Assembly: GCA_011050085.1 (NCBI GenBank)
Contig: DRGL01000069.1
Location: 124,001-188,000, forward strand
Origin: Pricia antarctica
Lineage (GTDB): Bacteria > Bacteroidota > Bacteroidia > Flavobacteriales > Flavobacteriaceae
DNA: 64,000 nucleotides
Direction of reading: 5' to 3'
The stretch's first letter is position 1. The number at the start of each line of letters is the position of its first letter. The notes beneath the pieces are model-generated. The model was not told the origin of the DNA. It did no database searches and saw nothing but the letters and a program-made list of their open reading frames with translations. Made by a program: the position numbers and the translations under genes. This document shows, piece by piece, positions 38,629-48,776 of the stretch.

Positions 38629-39873
38629 TTATCTCATAGATATGGGATCGGCAATTCCGTTAAGGTCGTATACAATCCTTCCATCACGTATCGTTAGTTC
38701 GCATTCCAATTTTTTCTGCCCCTCCATTCTATAACCGGTGTAATCAAAGAAACCGAAATTCCCCTCCCTTACCTCCAGCAAGGTTACGTCCGCTGGTGCA
38801 CCTACGGAAAGATTCCCTAGATTTTCCCTTTTAATCGCTTTTGCGGGATGCCATGTGCTGGCCGCGATGACCTCTTTTAAATCCATACCCATTAACATGA
38901 ATTTTGACATAACGTTCAACATGTCCTTCATGGCATTGTTCATGCTGCCCGTATGCAAATCGGTACTAATAGTATTTGGATAAAAACCATCTTTCAGCGC
39001 TGGAATGGCTTGGGAATAGGCAAAACTGATGCCCCCATATCCCACATCGAAAATAATACCCTTTTTTTGAGCCTCGAATACGAATGGTTTTACTTTTTTC
39101 GTTTTTAAGTCCACAATCGCTTCCCTACTATCTAGCTGCCCAAAAGCGTGTGTATAAATATCTCCCGGGCGAAGGTGTTCCATGTAGAGCGCTTCGATTG
39201 ACAATGGGGGGTTGCTTCCGCCAAAATCGATTATTACTGGAAGATCCGTCATAGTACCGGCGGCTACGGCCCGGTCGACCGGCGTCCATTCAGGGCCGTT
39301 ATAATGGGCTACTTTGAAACCTACAATATCCTCACTATATTGCTTGGCTACATTAGCGCTTAATTTTGAATCCATATCCAGTGTGTCCTGCTCATAGGTT
39401 CCGCCGCGCATCCCTTCACCTACAATATTGAGGAAGGCTAGCACTCGGGTATCGGACCTGTCGATGATGTTCTCCTTAAAGGTGGGAAACGATTTCCAAC
39501 CGGAACCGCCACAGTCGACTATCGTGGTAACCCCTACCCGAAAGGTAAAACCATCAGGGGGAAGGGCACTAAAACCATTACTGTAAGCATGGCGGGATTC
39601 GGTACCGGCAAAAACATGACCGTGGATATCAATTAGACCGGGAGTAACATACAGTCCTTTGGCATCGACCTTTTGAACGGCCTTTTCCGCATCGATATTC
39701 TTGGCCACCTCGGCAATCTTGCCGTCTTTGATGGCCACGTCCATTATAGCATCGATTTTGTTCTTGGCATCGATGACATGACCTCCCTTTATAACGATAT
39801 CATACTCTTGGGCGATTATGGAATTTCCGGCTGAGGATAGGATTAATGCGAATAATAAAAAGTAACATTTCAT
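38629..39873 (-). CDS. Amidohydrolase/deacetylase, EF_0837/AHA_3915-like, exported
   Basis: 414 residues with a Sec signal peptide (FALILSSAGNSIIAQ). The amidohydrolase barrel has the metal pair in DIHGHVFAG, a candidate bridging Lys in VGFKVAHY, a His in DIYTHAFG and the Asp in STDLHTGSMN. The strand that usually supplies a His reads VIIDFGG. The C-terminal beta-sandwich includes GNLSVGAPADVTLLEV. Related proteins are often next to SelA-like PLP enzymes and are thought to deacetylate amino-sugar acids or similar amides. It is nearly a duplicate of the next gene, 37 bp upstream. It acts in the periplasm; the substrate is inferred, not shown. Confidence 0.82.
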   Translation of the reverse strand: MKCYFLLFALILSSAGNSIIAQEYDIVIKGGHVIDAKNKIDAIMDVAIKDGKIAEVAKNIDAEKAVQKVDAKGLYVTPGLIDIHGHVFAGTESRHAYSNGFSALPPDGFTFRVGVTTIVDCGGSGWKSFPTFKENIIDRSDTRVLAFLNIVGEGMRGGTYEQDTLDMDSKLSANVAKQYSEDIVGFKVAHYNGPEWTPVDRAVAAGTMTDLPVIIDFGGSNPPLSIEALYMEHLRPGDIYTHAFGQLDSREAIVDLKTKKVKPFVFEAQKKGIIFDVGYGGISFAYSQAIPALKDGFYPNTISTDLHTGSMNNAMKDMLNVMSKFMLMGMDLKEVIAASTWHPAKAIKRENLGNLSVGAPADVTLLEVREGNFGFFDYTGYRMEGQKKLECELTIRDGRIVYDLNGIADPISMR

Positions 39874-39910
39874 GGTTTTGAATTAATTTAGTAGATTTAT
39901 GAAAATCGTG

Positions 39911-41164
39911 TTAACGAACGACTATAGGAGTGGCAATTCCATTGAGATCGTAAACGATTCTTCCGGCCCTTATGGTCATTTCGCATTCCAACCTTTGTTT
40001 GCCCTCCAGTTTTTTGCCCCTTCTATCCCAAAAGCCAAAGTTGCCCTGTCGCAAATTGAACACCGCCACATCTGCCGGTGAACCCTCCGAGAGATTACCC
40101 AATTCTTCCCGCTTTATTGCCTTTGCGGGTGCCCATGTACTGGCCTTGATTACTTCGGGAAGCGGCATGCCCAAGGTCAGAAAAGTCGACATTATATTTG
40201 GCATATCCTTCATCGCACCGTTCATACTGCCGGTGTGCAGATCGGTACTTATGGTAGTGGGATAAAACCCCGCTTCGGTGGCCGGAATAGCCTGACCATA
40301 ATCAAAACTGGCACCGCCATATCCAACATCGAAAATAATTTCCCTTTCCCTGGCCTTCTTCATAAAAGGCCTCAACTGTCGTGTCTTCGTATCCACTATG
40401 GGATCCCTTCTATCGAGTTCGGTGTAGAGGTGGGTATATATATCACCGGGCCGTAGGTGCTCAAAAAAAAGTTTTTCTATGGATAGCGGAGTATGGCTAT
40501 CATCTCCCCCAAAATCAACGATTATCGGTATACCTGCTGCTAGTTCCCCGGCCTCTACCGCACGGTCAACCGGAATCCAACTCGCATCTTCATAATGGGC
40601 CACTTTAAACCCAACGATATCATCCTTAAAACGTTTGGCCACATTGGCACTCAACTTAGCGCTCATATCGCTGGTATCCTGTTCGTAGGCACCACCCCTC
40701 ATTCCTTCACCCACAATGTTCAAAAAGGAAAGTACTCTAGTCTGGGATCTATCGATAATGTTTTTTTTGAAGGTCGGAAACGATTTCCAGCCTGCGCCAC
40801 CGCAGTCCACTACCGTGGTTACGCCGACTCGGAATGTAAATCCATCTGGTGGTAGAGCACTAAAACTATTGGCAAGATAATGGTCGGGAAGCGTTCCGGC
40901 GAAAACGTGGGCGTGAATATCGATGATACCGGGAGTTACATAAAGACCCTTGGCATCTACCACTTGCACCGCCTGTTTGGCATCGATATTTTTGGCTACT
41001 TTGGCAATCTTTCCGTCGTTGATGGCCACATCCATTACCTCATCGATGTTGTTTTTGGCATCGATGACATGGCCTCCTTTAATTAGGATATTATAGGTTT
41101 GAGCAGCTAGTTTGGTTGCCGTAAGATTTGATATCAGCAGGAGTAAGAGGCAGAAATTTTTCAT
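39911..41164 (-). CDS. Amidohydrolase/deacetylase, second copy, exported
   Basis: 417 residues with a Sec signal peptide (LLLLISNLTATKLAAQ). It shares with its neighbour the barrel motifs DIHAHVFAG, GVTTVVDCGG, VGFKVAHY, IVDFGGDDSHTPLS, DIYTHLYTEL and STDLHTGSMN, and the end LNGIATPIVVR. The two are clearly a tandem duplication, though not identical, so they may have split substrates. It lies 75 bp after a SelA-like PLP enzyme gene; that pairing is common in this family and points to amino-sugar acid or related amide metabolism. Confidence 0.82.
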   Translation of the reverse strand: MKNFCLLLLLISNLTATKLAAQTYNILIKGGHVIDAKNNIDEVMDVAINDGKIAKVAKNIDAKQAVQVVDAKGLYVTPGIIDIHAHVFAGTLPDHYLANSFSALPPDGFTFRVGVTTVVDCGGAGWKSFPTFKKNIIDRSQTRVLSFLNIVGEGMRGGAYEQDTSDMSAKLSANVAKRFKDDIVGFKVAHYEDASWIPVDRAVEAGELAAGIPIIVDFGGDDSHTPLSIEKLFFEHLRPGDIYTHLYTELDRRDPIVDTKTRQLRPFMKKAREREIIFDVGYGGASFDYGQAIPATEAGFYPTTISTDLHTGSMNGAMKDMPNIMSTFLTLGMPLPEVIKASTWAPAKAIKREELGNLSEGSPADVAVFNLRQGNFGFWDRRGKKLEGKQRLECEMTIRAGRIVYDLNGIATPIVVR

Positions 41165-41239
41165 ACTTGCTTGGCTGTAGTTCTATATTATGGGTTAAAT
41201 TTCGATAATTACCTAAAAAATCAGGAGCGTAAGTCATCA

Positions 41240-42496
41240 TCAGACTGACGCCTCATTTAAAATCGCTTTGACCCTATTGGCAACAATGGCTACCTGTTGC
41301 GGTCTTAGCAATACCACGCCGATACTCAACAGCGCTTCCCCATTTTTCTTCCCTAGACTACTTACGATACTGGGCGATCCCGTTTTCAAGGCCTCATAGA
41401 CTTCCTTTGGGGTTATCTTCACCTGTTTTTGATTCCAGGTTACATGTAGGCTGGGAACGACGTTGGCGGGTCCCTTGGGTACATTTATCTCGCCTTTTAC
41501 ACTCGGAACAGTTTTTAAAACTAATAGGATCTCGTCGGCGCGATCGAGCCAATCCTGCCATTCTTTTTTATGGTCGCGTTCCAAATAGGATTTGAGAGCG
41601 GCATACATACCGAACATTTCCTCCTTATTCACCTTCATTGGCCGGCCTATAGGTGCTTCATGGGGGCTGCTATGTAGCTTGGCGGCCTCAATCAGGTCTT
41701 TTTTGCCGAAAAGTAATCCCGCACTCTGGGGTCCACGGATCATCTTGCCACCGGAAAAAGTAACAAGGTCAAACCCCATCTTCTGATATTTGAAGAGATT
41801 CTCTACGGGTGGAACATCCGCAGCGGCATCTATGAAGGAAGGTACTTTGTGCTTTTTACAGATGGCAACAAACGCTTCATGGTCTATGGTATCCTCTATT
41901 CCATACCATGAAACAGCGGCATTAAAGAAAAGGGCCATTACCGTGTTTTTGTTGATCGCCTTTTCCATTTCCTTCGGGTTTTCTACCTCGATTATTTTTG
42001 CGCCCGTAGTGGTGATGGCCTGATCGAACACATAGCGATGGCTTTTTTGCATGATGACCTCGGGACGTTCCCCGGGTAGGTTCGGCAATTGTTTTCGCTT
42101 ATCGGCATCGATACCCGTAATAGCGGCCGCCGTGCCCAATACTAATGCGGCAGCGGCTCCAGAGGTTACCATCGCCGCCTCGCAGTGCAGCATTTCAGCT
42201 ATCTTAATCCCGACCTTGTCCTGTAGTTCGTACATATCGGCAAAATCGTGCGCCGTCGCACTGATAGCCTCGATCACCTCGGGCAACATCAAAGATCCGG
42301 ACAAAAAGGTCATGGTCGCTGCCGCGTTGATTACTGGTGTCACTCCCAATTCTTCAAAATAATCGACTTTTGGTCGTGAATACTTGGATTCTTCTTCCGA
42401 TTTTCTATTTTTTGCCACGGCGATAGGGCCGAAACCTACCAAAACGGTAGTCGAGGCCAAAATCTTTTTAATTGCCGATCTTCTTTCGGTTTTCAT
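41240..42496 (-). CDS. SelA-like PLP-dependent enzyme (D-glucosaminate ammonia-lyase-like), Tat-exported
   Basis: 418 residues. A twin-arginine signal (ERRSAIKKILASTTVLVGFG) precedes the fold-type I PLP domain. Cofactor marks are MVTSGAAAALVLG (phosphate-binding turn), SFIDAAADVPP (Asp on the pyridine nitrogen) and TFSGGKMIRGPQSAG with the Schiff-base Lys near 251. This subgroup is related to SelA but lacks tRNA-binding features; characterised relatives such as DgaE are D-glucosaminate-6-phosphate ammonia-lyases. The Tat signal implies export with PLP bound. It is flanked by deacetylases (downstream) and a sugar dehydrogenase (upstream, 32 bp). Confidence 0.85.
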   Translation of the reverse strand: MKTERRSAIKKILASTTVLVGFGPIAVAKNRKSEEESKYSRPKVDYFEELGVTPVINAAATMTFLSGSLMLPEVIEAISATAHDFADMYELQDKVGIKIAEMLHCEAAMVTSGAAAALVLGTAAAITGIDADKRKQLPNLPGERPEVIMQKSHRYVFDQAITTTGAKIIEVENPKEMEKAINKNTVMALFFNAAVSWYGIEDTIDHEAFVAICKKHKVPSFIDAAADVPPVENLFKYQKMGFDLVTFSGGKMIRGPQSAGLLFGKKDLIEAAKLHSSPHEAPIGRPMKVNKEEMFGMYAALKSYLERDHKKEWQDWLDRADEILLVLKTVPSVKGEINVPKGPANVVPSLHVTWNQKQVKITPKEVYEALKTGSPSIVSSLGKKNGEALLSIGVVLLRPQQVAIVANRVKAILNEASV

Positions 42497-42528
42497 TTTT
42501 TATAATTTTTCGTTGTCTTTATTAAATA

Positions 42529-44331
42529 TCACTTTGAATTACTGTCTGCATTCCTGACTTTGGCCACTTCCTCGGAATCAATGCCACTCGAAAGATTGCC
42601 AAAATTCTGTCTAATGTAAGTCAGTATTAATGCAATGTCTTCGTCTTTAAGGTGATCTTGCTTGGGCATCACATTGTTATAGGATTTGCCATGGACCAGT
42701 ATTTCTCCTTCGAGTCCGTTTAGCACTACATCGATCAATCTCTCCTTGTCGTCATTAACCCATTCGGAGTAGTTGAGGGGTGGAAAGCGGTCGTTGCCCC
42801 TACCGTTTTTTTGATGGCAGAGTGCGCAATAGGTATTGTACAATCTCGCACCTTCGGCCATATTTCCCGTTTTCGCAAAAAAACCGTCTTCCGCGGTAGC
42901 CACAATGTCCTTCTCCTCATCTGGCGTTTTTATATTGGGGGCGTTTTTTTTTCGCTCCTCCATCTTCGCCAATTGTGCTTTCCCGAATTTCTCCTTTGCC
43001 CCTTTGTACATAACACGCCATATTTTACCCTTTTCGGATTCGGATATATAAATAGAGCCATCAGGGCCCATAGAAAGGCCCATCGGCCTATACTTGGCAT
43101 AGCTGGTGTTGATGATAGTATCGATGCCGGCAAAACCATCGGCAAATACTTCCCAAGGTCCTGAAGGCATTCCTTTGTCCATAGGTACAAAAGCGATGAA
43201 ATATCCTGCTTGTGGGTAAGGGGCACGACTAGTAGAACCGTGAAGCGCAACAAAAGCACCATTTTTATAATGTTCGGGAAATTGGTCGCCCGTATAGAAC
43301 AACAGGTCGTTGGGTGCAAAATGCCCCGGAAAACCGACCAATGGTTTAACCAATGAATCAAGGTTTTCGCCTTGCTTCACTCCATCCCCGCCGTATTCGG
43401 GACTAAGAAAGTAATCTTCTTTAATCTGGTCATAATAATGGTAGGGCCAACCTGCATCGGAACCCTCTTCGAGCTTTAAAAAAACTTCTGAAGGGAGCAT
43501 TGCACCTTCCCACACCGTAAACTTTTCAGGCCAAGTATTGTAAATGTAATCCCTACCATGTACTACGGTAAATAAATTGTCATCCTGCTCGTTCCATTCC
43601 AAACCTACGATACTCCTCAGGCCGGTTGCGAACTTTTTGCCGTCCTTTTGAAGCTGTCCCTTTTTATTTGCATCAAATTTCCAAACCCCTGCCCTATGTT
43701 CCAAGATAGGGCAGGGATTTATACCCGGTGACATGAATACCCTGTCATCTTCTTGGCAGGCATCGGACGGTGCCCCGAAAACCGTGTAGAGATTACCCTT
43801 CTTATCGAACGCGATGGGTTTGGCATCGTGCTGCTTTGGGGGCTGGGTGTCGCGGACTATGAGTTCAATTTGGGAGTCAGGAACCAACTTATCGGTCAAT
43901 TTTTGACGGAATATGCGGGTTACGGAACTAAAGTAGAGATAACCGTTATGAATACGCATCGCGGTTCCATAGCTGCTCTTATCGAGATAGTCATCGAAAG
44001 TTTCGACTATATCGGCCTTACCATCGTTGTCCGTATCACGAAGGGCAGCGTTCCCACCAAGCGAATCGGGAAACCTCAATTTCACGTAGATGTCGCCATT
44101 GTCATTTACAGCTAGGTGTCTGGCCCGCCCTTTCAAGCTATCGACCACGACCACAGCTTCGAATTCGTCCGGTAAAAACAAGCCACCATTGTCAGGATCG
44201 CCCGCGGGCATTTCAGGGGAACATTGGCAAAGGCTCATACCGGCCAAAAGGATGAAAAAATAGATGGACCAGTTTTTGCCCAATGATGCTATTTGATAAG
44301 AGGCTTCCGATTTTTTGTTCATATCATTCAA
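42529..44331 (-). CDS. Glucose/sorbosone-type dehydrogenase beta-propeller fused to cytochrome c
   Basis: 600 residues. The N-terminus has a hydrophobic segment ending in Cys-rich CQCSPEMPAG, probably a lipoprotein signal. The beta-propeller spans about 50-450 (LFLPDEFEAVVVVDSLKGRA, KKFATGLRSIVGLEWNEQ, RPMGLSMGPDGSIYISESEK), as in quinone-dependent sugar dehydrogenases. A C-terminal cytochrome c domain has the haem motif C-A-L-C-H near residue 505 and a Met ligand candidate in NNVMPKQDHL. It would oxidise an aldose or aldehyde in the periplasm and pass electrons to the respiratory chain. It could start a lactone route that the lactonases continue. Confidence 0.85.
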   Translation of the reverse strand: MNDMNKKSEASYQIASLGKNWSIYFFILLAGMSLCQCSPEMPAGDPDNGGLFLPDEFEAVVVVDSLKGRARHLAVNDNGDIYVKLRFPDSLGGNAALRDTDNDGKADIVETFDDYLDKSSYGTAMRIHNGYLYFSSVTRIFRQKLTDKLVPDSQIELIVRDTQPPKQHDAKPIAFDKKGNLYTVFGAPSDACQEDDRVFMSPGINPCPILEHRAGVWKFDANKKGQLQKDGKKFATGLRSIVGLEWNEQDDNLFTVVHGRDYIYNTWPEKFTVWEGAMLPSEVFLKLEEGSDAGWPYHYYDQIKEDYFLSPEYGGDGVKQGENLDSLVKPLVGFPGHFAPNDLLFYTGDQFPEHYKNGAFVALHGSTSRAPYPQAGYFIAFVPMDKGMPSGPWEVFADGFAGIDTIINTSYAKYRPMGLSMGPDGSIYISESEKGKIWRVMYKGAKEKFGKAQLAKMEERKKNAPNIKTPDEEKDIVATAEDGFFAKTGNMAEGARLYNTYCALCHQKNGRGNDRFPPLNYSEWVNDDKERLIDVVLNGLEGEILVHGKSYNNVMPKQDHLKDEDIALILTYIRQNFGNLSSGIDSEEVAKVRNADSNSK

Positions 44332-44430
44332 AACATTTTTTTAGAAATTTGAGATCGATCCGAATAATTTAAAATTAATCGAAAAACTAAGACAAAAACG
44401 ATTCCTTCGGAAGTTCCTCTTTTCATTCGT

Positions 44431-45231
44431 TTATCCTTGTGTAACCTGCCGAATTACCCGAAGCCAGTTTAAGCCAAGGATCTTTTTAATCCGCTCATTG
44501 GTATAGCCAAGCCTTTCCATCGCTAAGGTCATCTGCGGAAAATCACTAATGTCTTTAATTTCACGTGGCAATTCCGGACCTCCATCTAAATCCGACCCTA
44601 TTGCTATGTGGTCCTCTCCAACTAAATTCACGCCATAGTCGATTACTTTAGCGAGTTGATCAACATGCATCCAATATTCGTCAGGAATGATTCCCTTAAA
44701 ATTTAGTGGCACCTGCATTGACAATACACTATCTGCGTCTTCGATGGTCTTTATCTCAAATCCCTGAACCGAGGCCGGGGTAGTCTCTTTCGATGTTTGA
44801 GTTTTCTGCCATTCCCAATATTTTGAATTGTTAAAGAGGCTTCCGAAGTGAATACCGATTACCCCACCTTTTGATGCAATGGCTTCGGCAGCTTCGTCGG
44901 TTATACAGCGTGGATGGGGTACGATGCCGTAGAAGCCCCCATGGCTGTAAACCACTGGCAATTTACTTGCCTCGACCGTTTGTAATATGGCGTCATAATA
45001 GCTAACAAGACAGGCGATACGAGGCCGTTCTTGCACAATCTGCGGAATAGCCGCAGCTGCGGTGCTGGTCAAGGCCGTTAACCCTACCATACAGGTAATT
45101 CCCAGTATTTGACGCCGTGTGAAATGAAGCTTTGAATCTATAATTTCTATGATTGGCAACGATTCTGTTGCTTCTTCGACCCTATCCATCGATTTTTTTG
45201 CCATAACGCTCAACCTTTCAGTAATAAACAT
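44431..45231 (-). pseudogene. M19 membrane dipeptidase, internally deleted
   Basis: 266 residues against about 350-400 for the family. The leader is long, with a Tat signal (TRRQILGITCMVGLTALTST). The text then jumps at ERPRIACLVSYYDAILQ into the C-terminal half: LPVVYSHGGFYGIVPHPRC, ASKGGVIGIHFGSLF, then VGEDHIAIGSDLDGG and the end. The first half of the barrel, with the His-x-Asp and bridging Glu metal ligands, is missing, so it is probably inactive. The frame is still open, so a shortened protein could be made. The family cleaves dipeptides or amides with a C-terminal D-amino acid. Confidence 0.75.
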
Positions 45232-45551
45232 AAAAATGTTACCCTAGTCATTTAGTTTAATTAAGTATAGATGACAAAGTGAAAATAGCTATTACTTCTA
45301 CTTTATGTTAGCCATCCCTTAAAAAAAGGGCGAATAATTTTCTGAAGTATTGATCTGAAAATGGATAAAATTTATTTCTTTAGATTCTTTATAATTATTA
45401 CCCGCATGCATCTCTGTTATTTGGGCTTTATAGCGTTGTGACAGCATAATGTGTTTCATATGCTATTGATACTTCGATTTAATTTATGGCAATACAATAG
45501 GATGATAGGTGTTCATGCATAATTGAATTTTATATCAGGGCAGGGTGTACT
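45232..45551. other. Noncoding gap between dipeptidase and second SelA-like gene
   Basis: About 320 bp, AT-rich, with no reading frame or clear hairpin. It may contain a promoter for the leftward genes, but no good TAnnTTTG element is seen. Confidence 0.35.
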
Positions 45552-46790
45552 TTAAGACGATGCCTTCGAAAGTTCCTCAAAAATCCGTTTCCCGACAATG
45601 TTCTCTTGACCAGGTTTCAGCATGAAAACGGTAAGGTCGATGCTGTTTTCATCTTCTCCCCAAGCGATAACCTCGATTGAAGGATTTCCGTTCCGTAATT
45701 TGTCTCCCAGCTGACTACGTGATATTTTGATTTTTGAATTGTCCCATTTTATATTCATTTTCGGTGTGTGGTTTGAAATCGGGGGAACGGTCACACTGAC
45801 CTCGACACCATCGGTTTTTTTGACAGTTTTAGTAATGACGGCAACCCGGTCTTCCCACATTTTCCATTCCTTTTCATGATCTCTTTTTACATAACTGTCC
45901 AGCGCAGCGTACATACCCAACATTTCTTCTTTGTTGACTTTCATTCCTCGGCCTATAGTGCCCCCATTTGGGGAATGGTTCAGCCTTGCGGCGGCAATAA
46001 TATCCTTTTTCCCCATTAAAACTCCGGCACTTTGAGGACCACATATCGCCTTACCTCCCGAAAGGGCCACGAAACTAAAGCCCATATCGTTAAACTTCCA
46101 AAGATTGGATACTGGGGGTACATCGGCAGCGATATCGATAGTGGCCGGAAGCTTGTGTGTTTTAGCCAGCTGAAGCCATTCTTCATGCTTTATCTTTCCT
46201 TCGAGGGTTTTCCAATTCAAAAAGTGCATCGAAGCCGTTTTTTCGTTTACGGCCTTTTCGACATCAGCTGCCGTTTCTACGGGAACCAATGTGATTCCCG
46301 TGATTTCGAGCGCATGTTGATAGCCATCATAGTGTTCTTTTTGGATGATGACCTCCGATTTTATTCCTGCTTCTTCCAAACGGTGGGGAAGGCGTTTAAT
46401 GCGCTCCTCGTCCGTTCCCGTAAGTATGCCCGCCATACCCAATGTTAAGGCCGATGAGGCACCGGAGGTTACCATGGCCGCTTCGGAGCGGACCAGCTCG
46501 GCTATCTTTTCCCCAACCTTGTCCTGTACTTCATTAAGCATTATGAATTCGCGGGAAGAGTCGTTGATGGCCGCTATGACCTCCTCGTTCATCAACGAGG
46601 CCGTCATGCTGGTGTATGTGCCAGCTGCATTGATAAACGTTCGCAAGCCTAGTTCTTTGATAAGGTCGCGCTTAAGACTTGGTTGCGCATAGGGGGCGCC
46701 GAATACAGACTGGAAAGGGATTAGGCTTGCGGCAATGGCACCGGTGGCCGGTGTAATCGCGGCCCACTTAATAATTTCTCTTCTTTTCAT
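45552..46790 (-). CDS. SelA-like PLP-dependent enzyme, second copy, Tat-exported
   Basis: 412 residues. A twin-arginine signal (KRREIIKWAAITPATGAIAA) is followed by the same fold as the protein at 41240: MVTSGASSALTLG, TIDIAADVPP, and ALSGGKAICGPQSAG with the Schiff-base Lys near 247. Both copies also share KVNKEEMLGMYAALDSY. The similarity is clear but far from identity, so this is an old duplication or two separately gained genes. The likely chemistry is beta-elimination of ammonia from an amino acid or amino-sugar acid, inferred from DgaE-type relatives. It lies between the dipeptidase remnant and a SusD remnant. Confidence 0.85.
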   Translation of the reverse strand: MKRREIIKWAAITPATGAIAASLIPFQSVFGAPYAQPSLKRDLIKELGLRTFINAAGTYTSMTASLMNEEVIAAINDSSREFIMLNEVQDKVGEKIAELVRSEAAMVTSGASSALTLGMAGILTGTDEERIKRLPHRLEEAGIKSEVIIQKEHYDGYQHALEITGITLVPVETAADVEKAVNEKTASMHFLNWKTLEGKIKHEEWLQLAKTHKLPATIDIAADVPPVSNLWKFNDMGFSFVALSGGKAICGPQSAGVLMGKKDIIAAARLNHSPNGGTIGRGMKVNKEEMLGMYAALDSYVKRDHEKEWKMWEDRVAVITKTVKKTDGVEVSVTVPPISNHTPKMNIKWDNSKIKISRSQLGDKLRNGNPSIEVIAWGEDENSIDLTVFMLKPGQENIVGKRIFEELSKASS

Positions 46791-46960
46791 AGTAATAGTA
46801 TGTTACTCAATGATAGTTGTTGGCCGGGGCGGGGTCCGTTGTGCAATCGGAATTATTGTTCGTTAAAAAATTACTACAGGCTTAGCTGAAAACTTGATTT
46901 CACTTTTGGCCAACTGATGAAACCCAAACGTTTTATAACGGAGAGGGTTTTGGCAAAGTT

Positions 46961-47450
46961 TTAAATATCCCACCAAACCTTGCTAATTAACGAATTTCCT
47001 TGCCCTTGCCGATCTACTGCTTCTTGAAAATTAGTCATATTAATGGTTCCTTCCGAATCGGGAAGCACAAAACGAGTCGGAATCTGTCCTCCAGTAAGAT
47101 TGCCGGGATAATTTACCGTTACAAGTTCGGGGTATCCGGTACGCCTCCAATTCGAAAATATTTCATATTCGTCCAAAAATAACGCTACCCATTTTTGGGT
47201 CTGTATCTGTTCCATTTGTTCTTCCATTGATTTATTGATCAACGCTTCCATCATACCATAAATCGGCTGACCCGAATGTAGCTTTGGTAGTATCAAACGC
47301 ATTTGCAGCTTCCTCCAACGCTTTCAGCATATCGGCATATATAAAGGGCTGCTCATCGTACTTGGGCGTTTATACCTGTTCACTGCCCCCTTTTCCAGCT
47401 TCCATATATGAAAAATTACCATATAAATCGGTAAGGGAAACATCGCCTTG
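46961..47450 (-). pseudogene. SusD/RagB-family remnant
   Basis: Two blocks of SusD text on the minus strand. The upstream block (about 47450-47290) reads DVSLTDLYGNFSYMEAGKGG, a stop, then TPKYDEQPFIYADMLKALEE and FGSADLWYDGSVDQ. The second block, in another frame (to 46961), reads QKWVALFLDEYEIFSNWRRT, then IPTRF and a typical end RQGQGNSLISKVWWDI. The middle is deleted and the N-terminus is absent. No SusC gene is nearby. It shows that the cluster once had, or passed through, a SusCD uptake pair. Confidence 0.85.
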
Positions 47451-47472
47451 CTCAGAATTGAAAACTAACTCA

Positions 47473-48633
47473 TTATTTTAAAGGCACAAATTTTAAGCAG
47501 ACCGGGGAATTAACCTTTATGGTGTTTCCTGTAGGTATCAGCAATCCAGTTTGCTTATTCCGTTTGAAAATAACGATTTCATCGCTGCCTCCATTTCCGA
47601 CCAACAGAAAATTTCCAGTGGGATCTATGGCGAAATTACGGGGGTTCTTGCCCAAAGAAGATTGGCGGCCTGAATAGGTCAGTTCCCCCTTCTTGTTGAT
47701 GGCATAGATGACTATCTCATCGATATCGCCACGAAGCGATCCGTAAAGAAAATTACCGTCGGGCGAAATATGTATGTCCGCAGCATCTATCCGCCCTTTA
47801 TACCCTTGGGGCGACAAGGTGACCGACTGTTTGGGAAGTAACTTTCCATCATGATAATTGAAGACGGTCACGTTACCCGTCATCTCCTGTATCAGATAGG
47901 CAAATTTTCCGTTGGGATGAAAAGTAAAATGGCGTGGACCGTTGCCGGCCTCGATTTTTACGAAAGGGGGATCTTCCGGGGTCAATGGGGAAGATGTGGT
48001 AAAGTCTACATTGTAAATATTCAGCTTGTCCGTTCCCAGGTCAGCTACGTAAAGATATTTGTTATCGGGGGATAACACCGTTGAATGGACATGTGGTCTC
48101 TCTTGGTTCTTGAGGATACTGCTCCCTTCGTATTGAATGGATTGAATATCGGATCCCACCGAACCATCGGCGTTCACTGGAACGGCGGATAAACTTCCTC
48201 CGCCATAATTGGCCACAAAAACAAACTTGTTTTTATCGTCAACCGAAACATAGCAGGGACCATCACCACCCGAGCTCGCCCTGTTCAAAAAATCAAGTTT
48301 TCCGGAGACCGGGTCAAAAGAAAATGCGATGACCGATCCTTCCCCACCACCTACTTCGCTGACGGCATACACCCGTTTCCCATCTTTCGAAACGGTCAGG
48401 TAAGATGGATTTTTGATTCCCGTAGCTTCCGCGCGATAACTGTATTCCCCAGTATCGCCATTGAATTTATAAACATATATGCCCTCGCTCTTGCCGGGTT
48501 CGGTATAGGTGCCTATCAGTAGATTAAATTCTTCGGACGTATACCCCTCTTGCGCGAGGATAGTGGAAAAAGACCCTATTACCGTCATAAGGATTAATGT
48601 GATTTTTCTCAGATAGGTATGCTCCATAGTCAA
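47473..48633 (-). CDS. Lactonase, 6-phosphogluconolactonase-like seven-bladed propeller, exported
   Basis: 386 residues with a Sec signal peptide (LILMTVIGSFSTILAQ). The lactonase-family propeller is continuous: FNLLIGTYTEPGKSEGIYVY, NPSYLTVSKDGKRVYAVSEV, DGPCYVSVDDKNKFVFVANY, GPRHFTFHPNGKFAYLIQEM, NPRNFAIDPTGNFLLVGNGG. The family hydrolyses sugar lactones. Because it is exported and next to a sugar dehydrogenase and aldonate-type enzymes, a role in opening a periplasmic sugar lactone is likely. The Met at residue 3 is an alternative start. A second copy lies at 50706. Confidence 0.85.
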   Translation of the reverse strand: MTMEHTYLRKITLILMTVIGSFSTILAQEGYTSEEFNLLIGTYTEPGKSEGIYVYKFNGDTGEYSYRAEATGIKNPSYLTVSKDGKRVYAVSEVGGGEGSVIAFSFDPVSGKLDFLNRASSGGDGPCYVSVDDKNKFVFVANYGGGSLSAVPVNADGSVGSDIQSIQYEGSSILKNQERPHVHSTVLSPDNKYLYVADLGTDKLNIYNVDFTTSSPLTPEDPPFVKIEAGNGPRHFTFHPNGKFAYLIQEMTGNVTVFNYHDGKLLPKQSVTLSPQGYKGRIDAADIHISPDGNFLYGSLRGDIDEIVIYAINKKGELTYSGRQSSLGKNPRNFAIDPTGNFLLVGNGGSDEIVIFKRNKQTGLLIPTGNTIKVNSPVCLKFVPLK

Positions 48634-48776
48634 ATTTAATTAAAGTTCCCTGATATTATACGACGAGGCAACTAATTGGTTTATTTAAATACTTTTCCCC
48701 TTTTACTTTTGTATAGGATATTAGGAAAGGCTAGAAAAAAATGTCATTTTACTTAAAATTGCCATAGTATGTTGTT

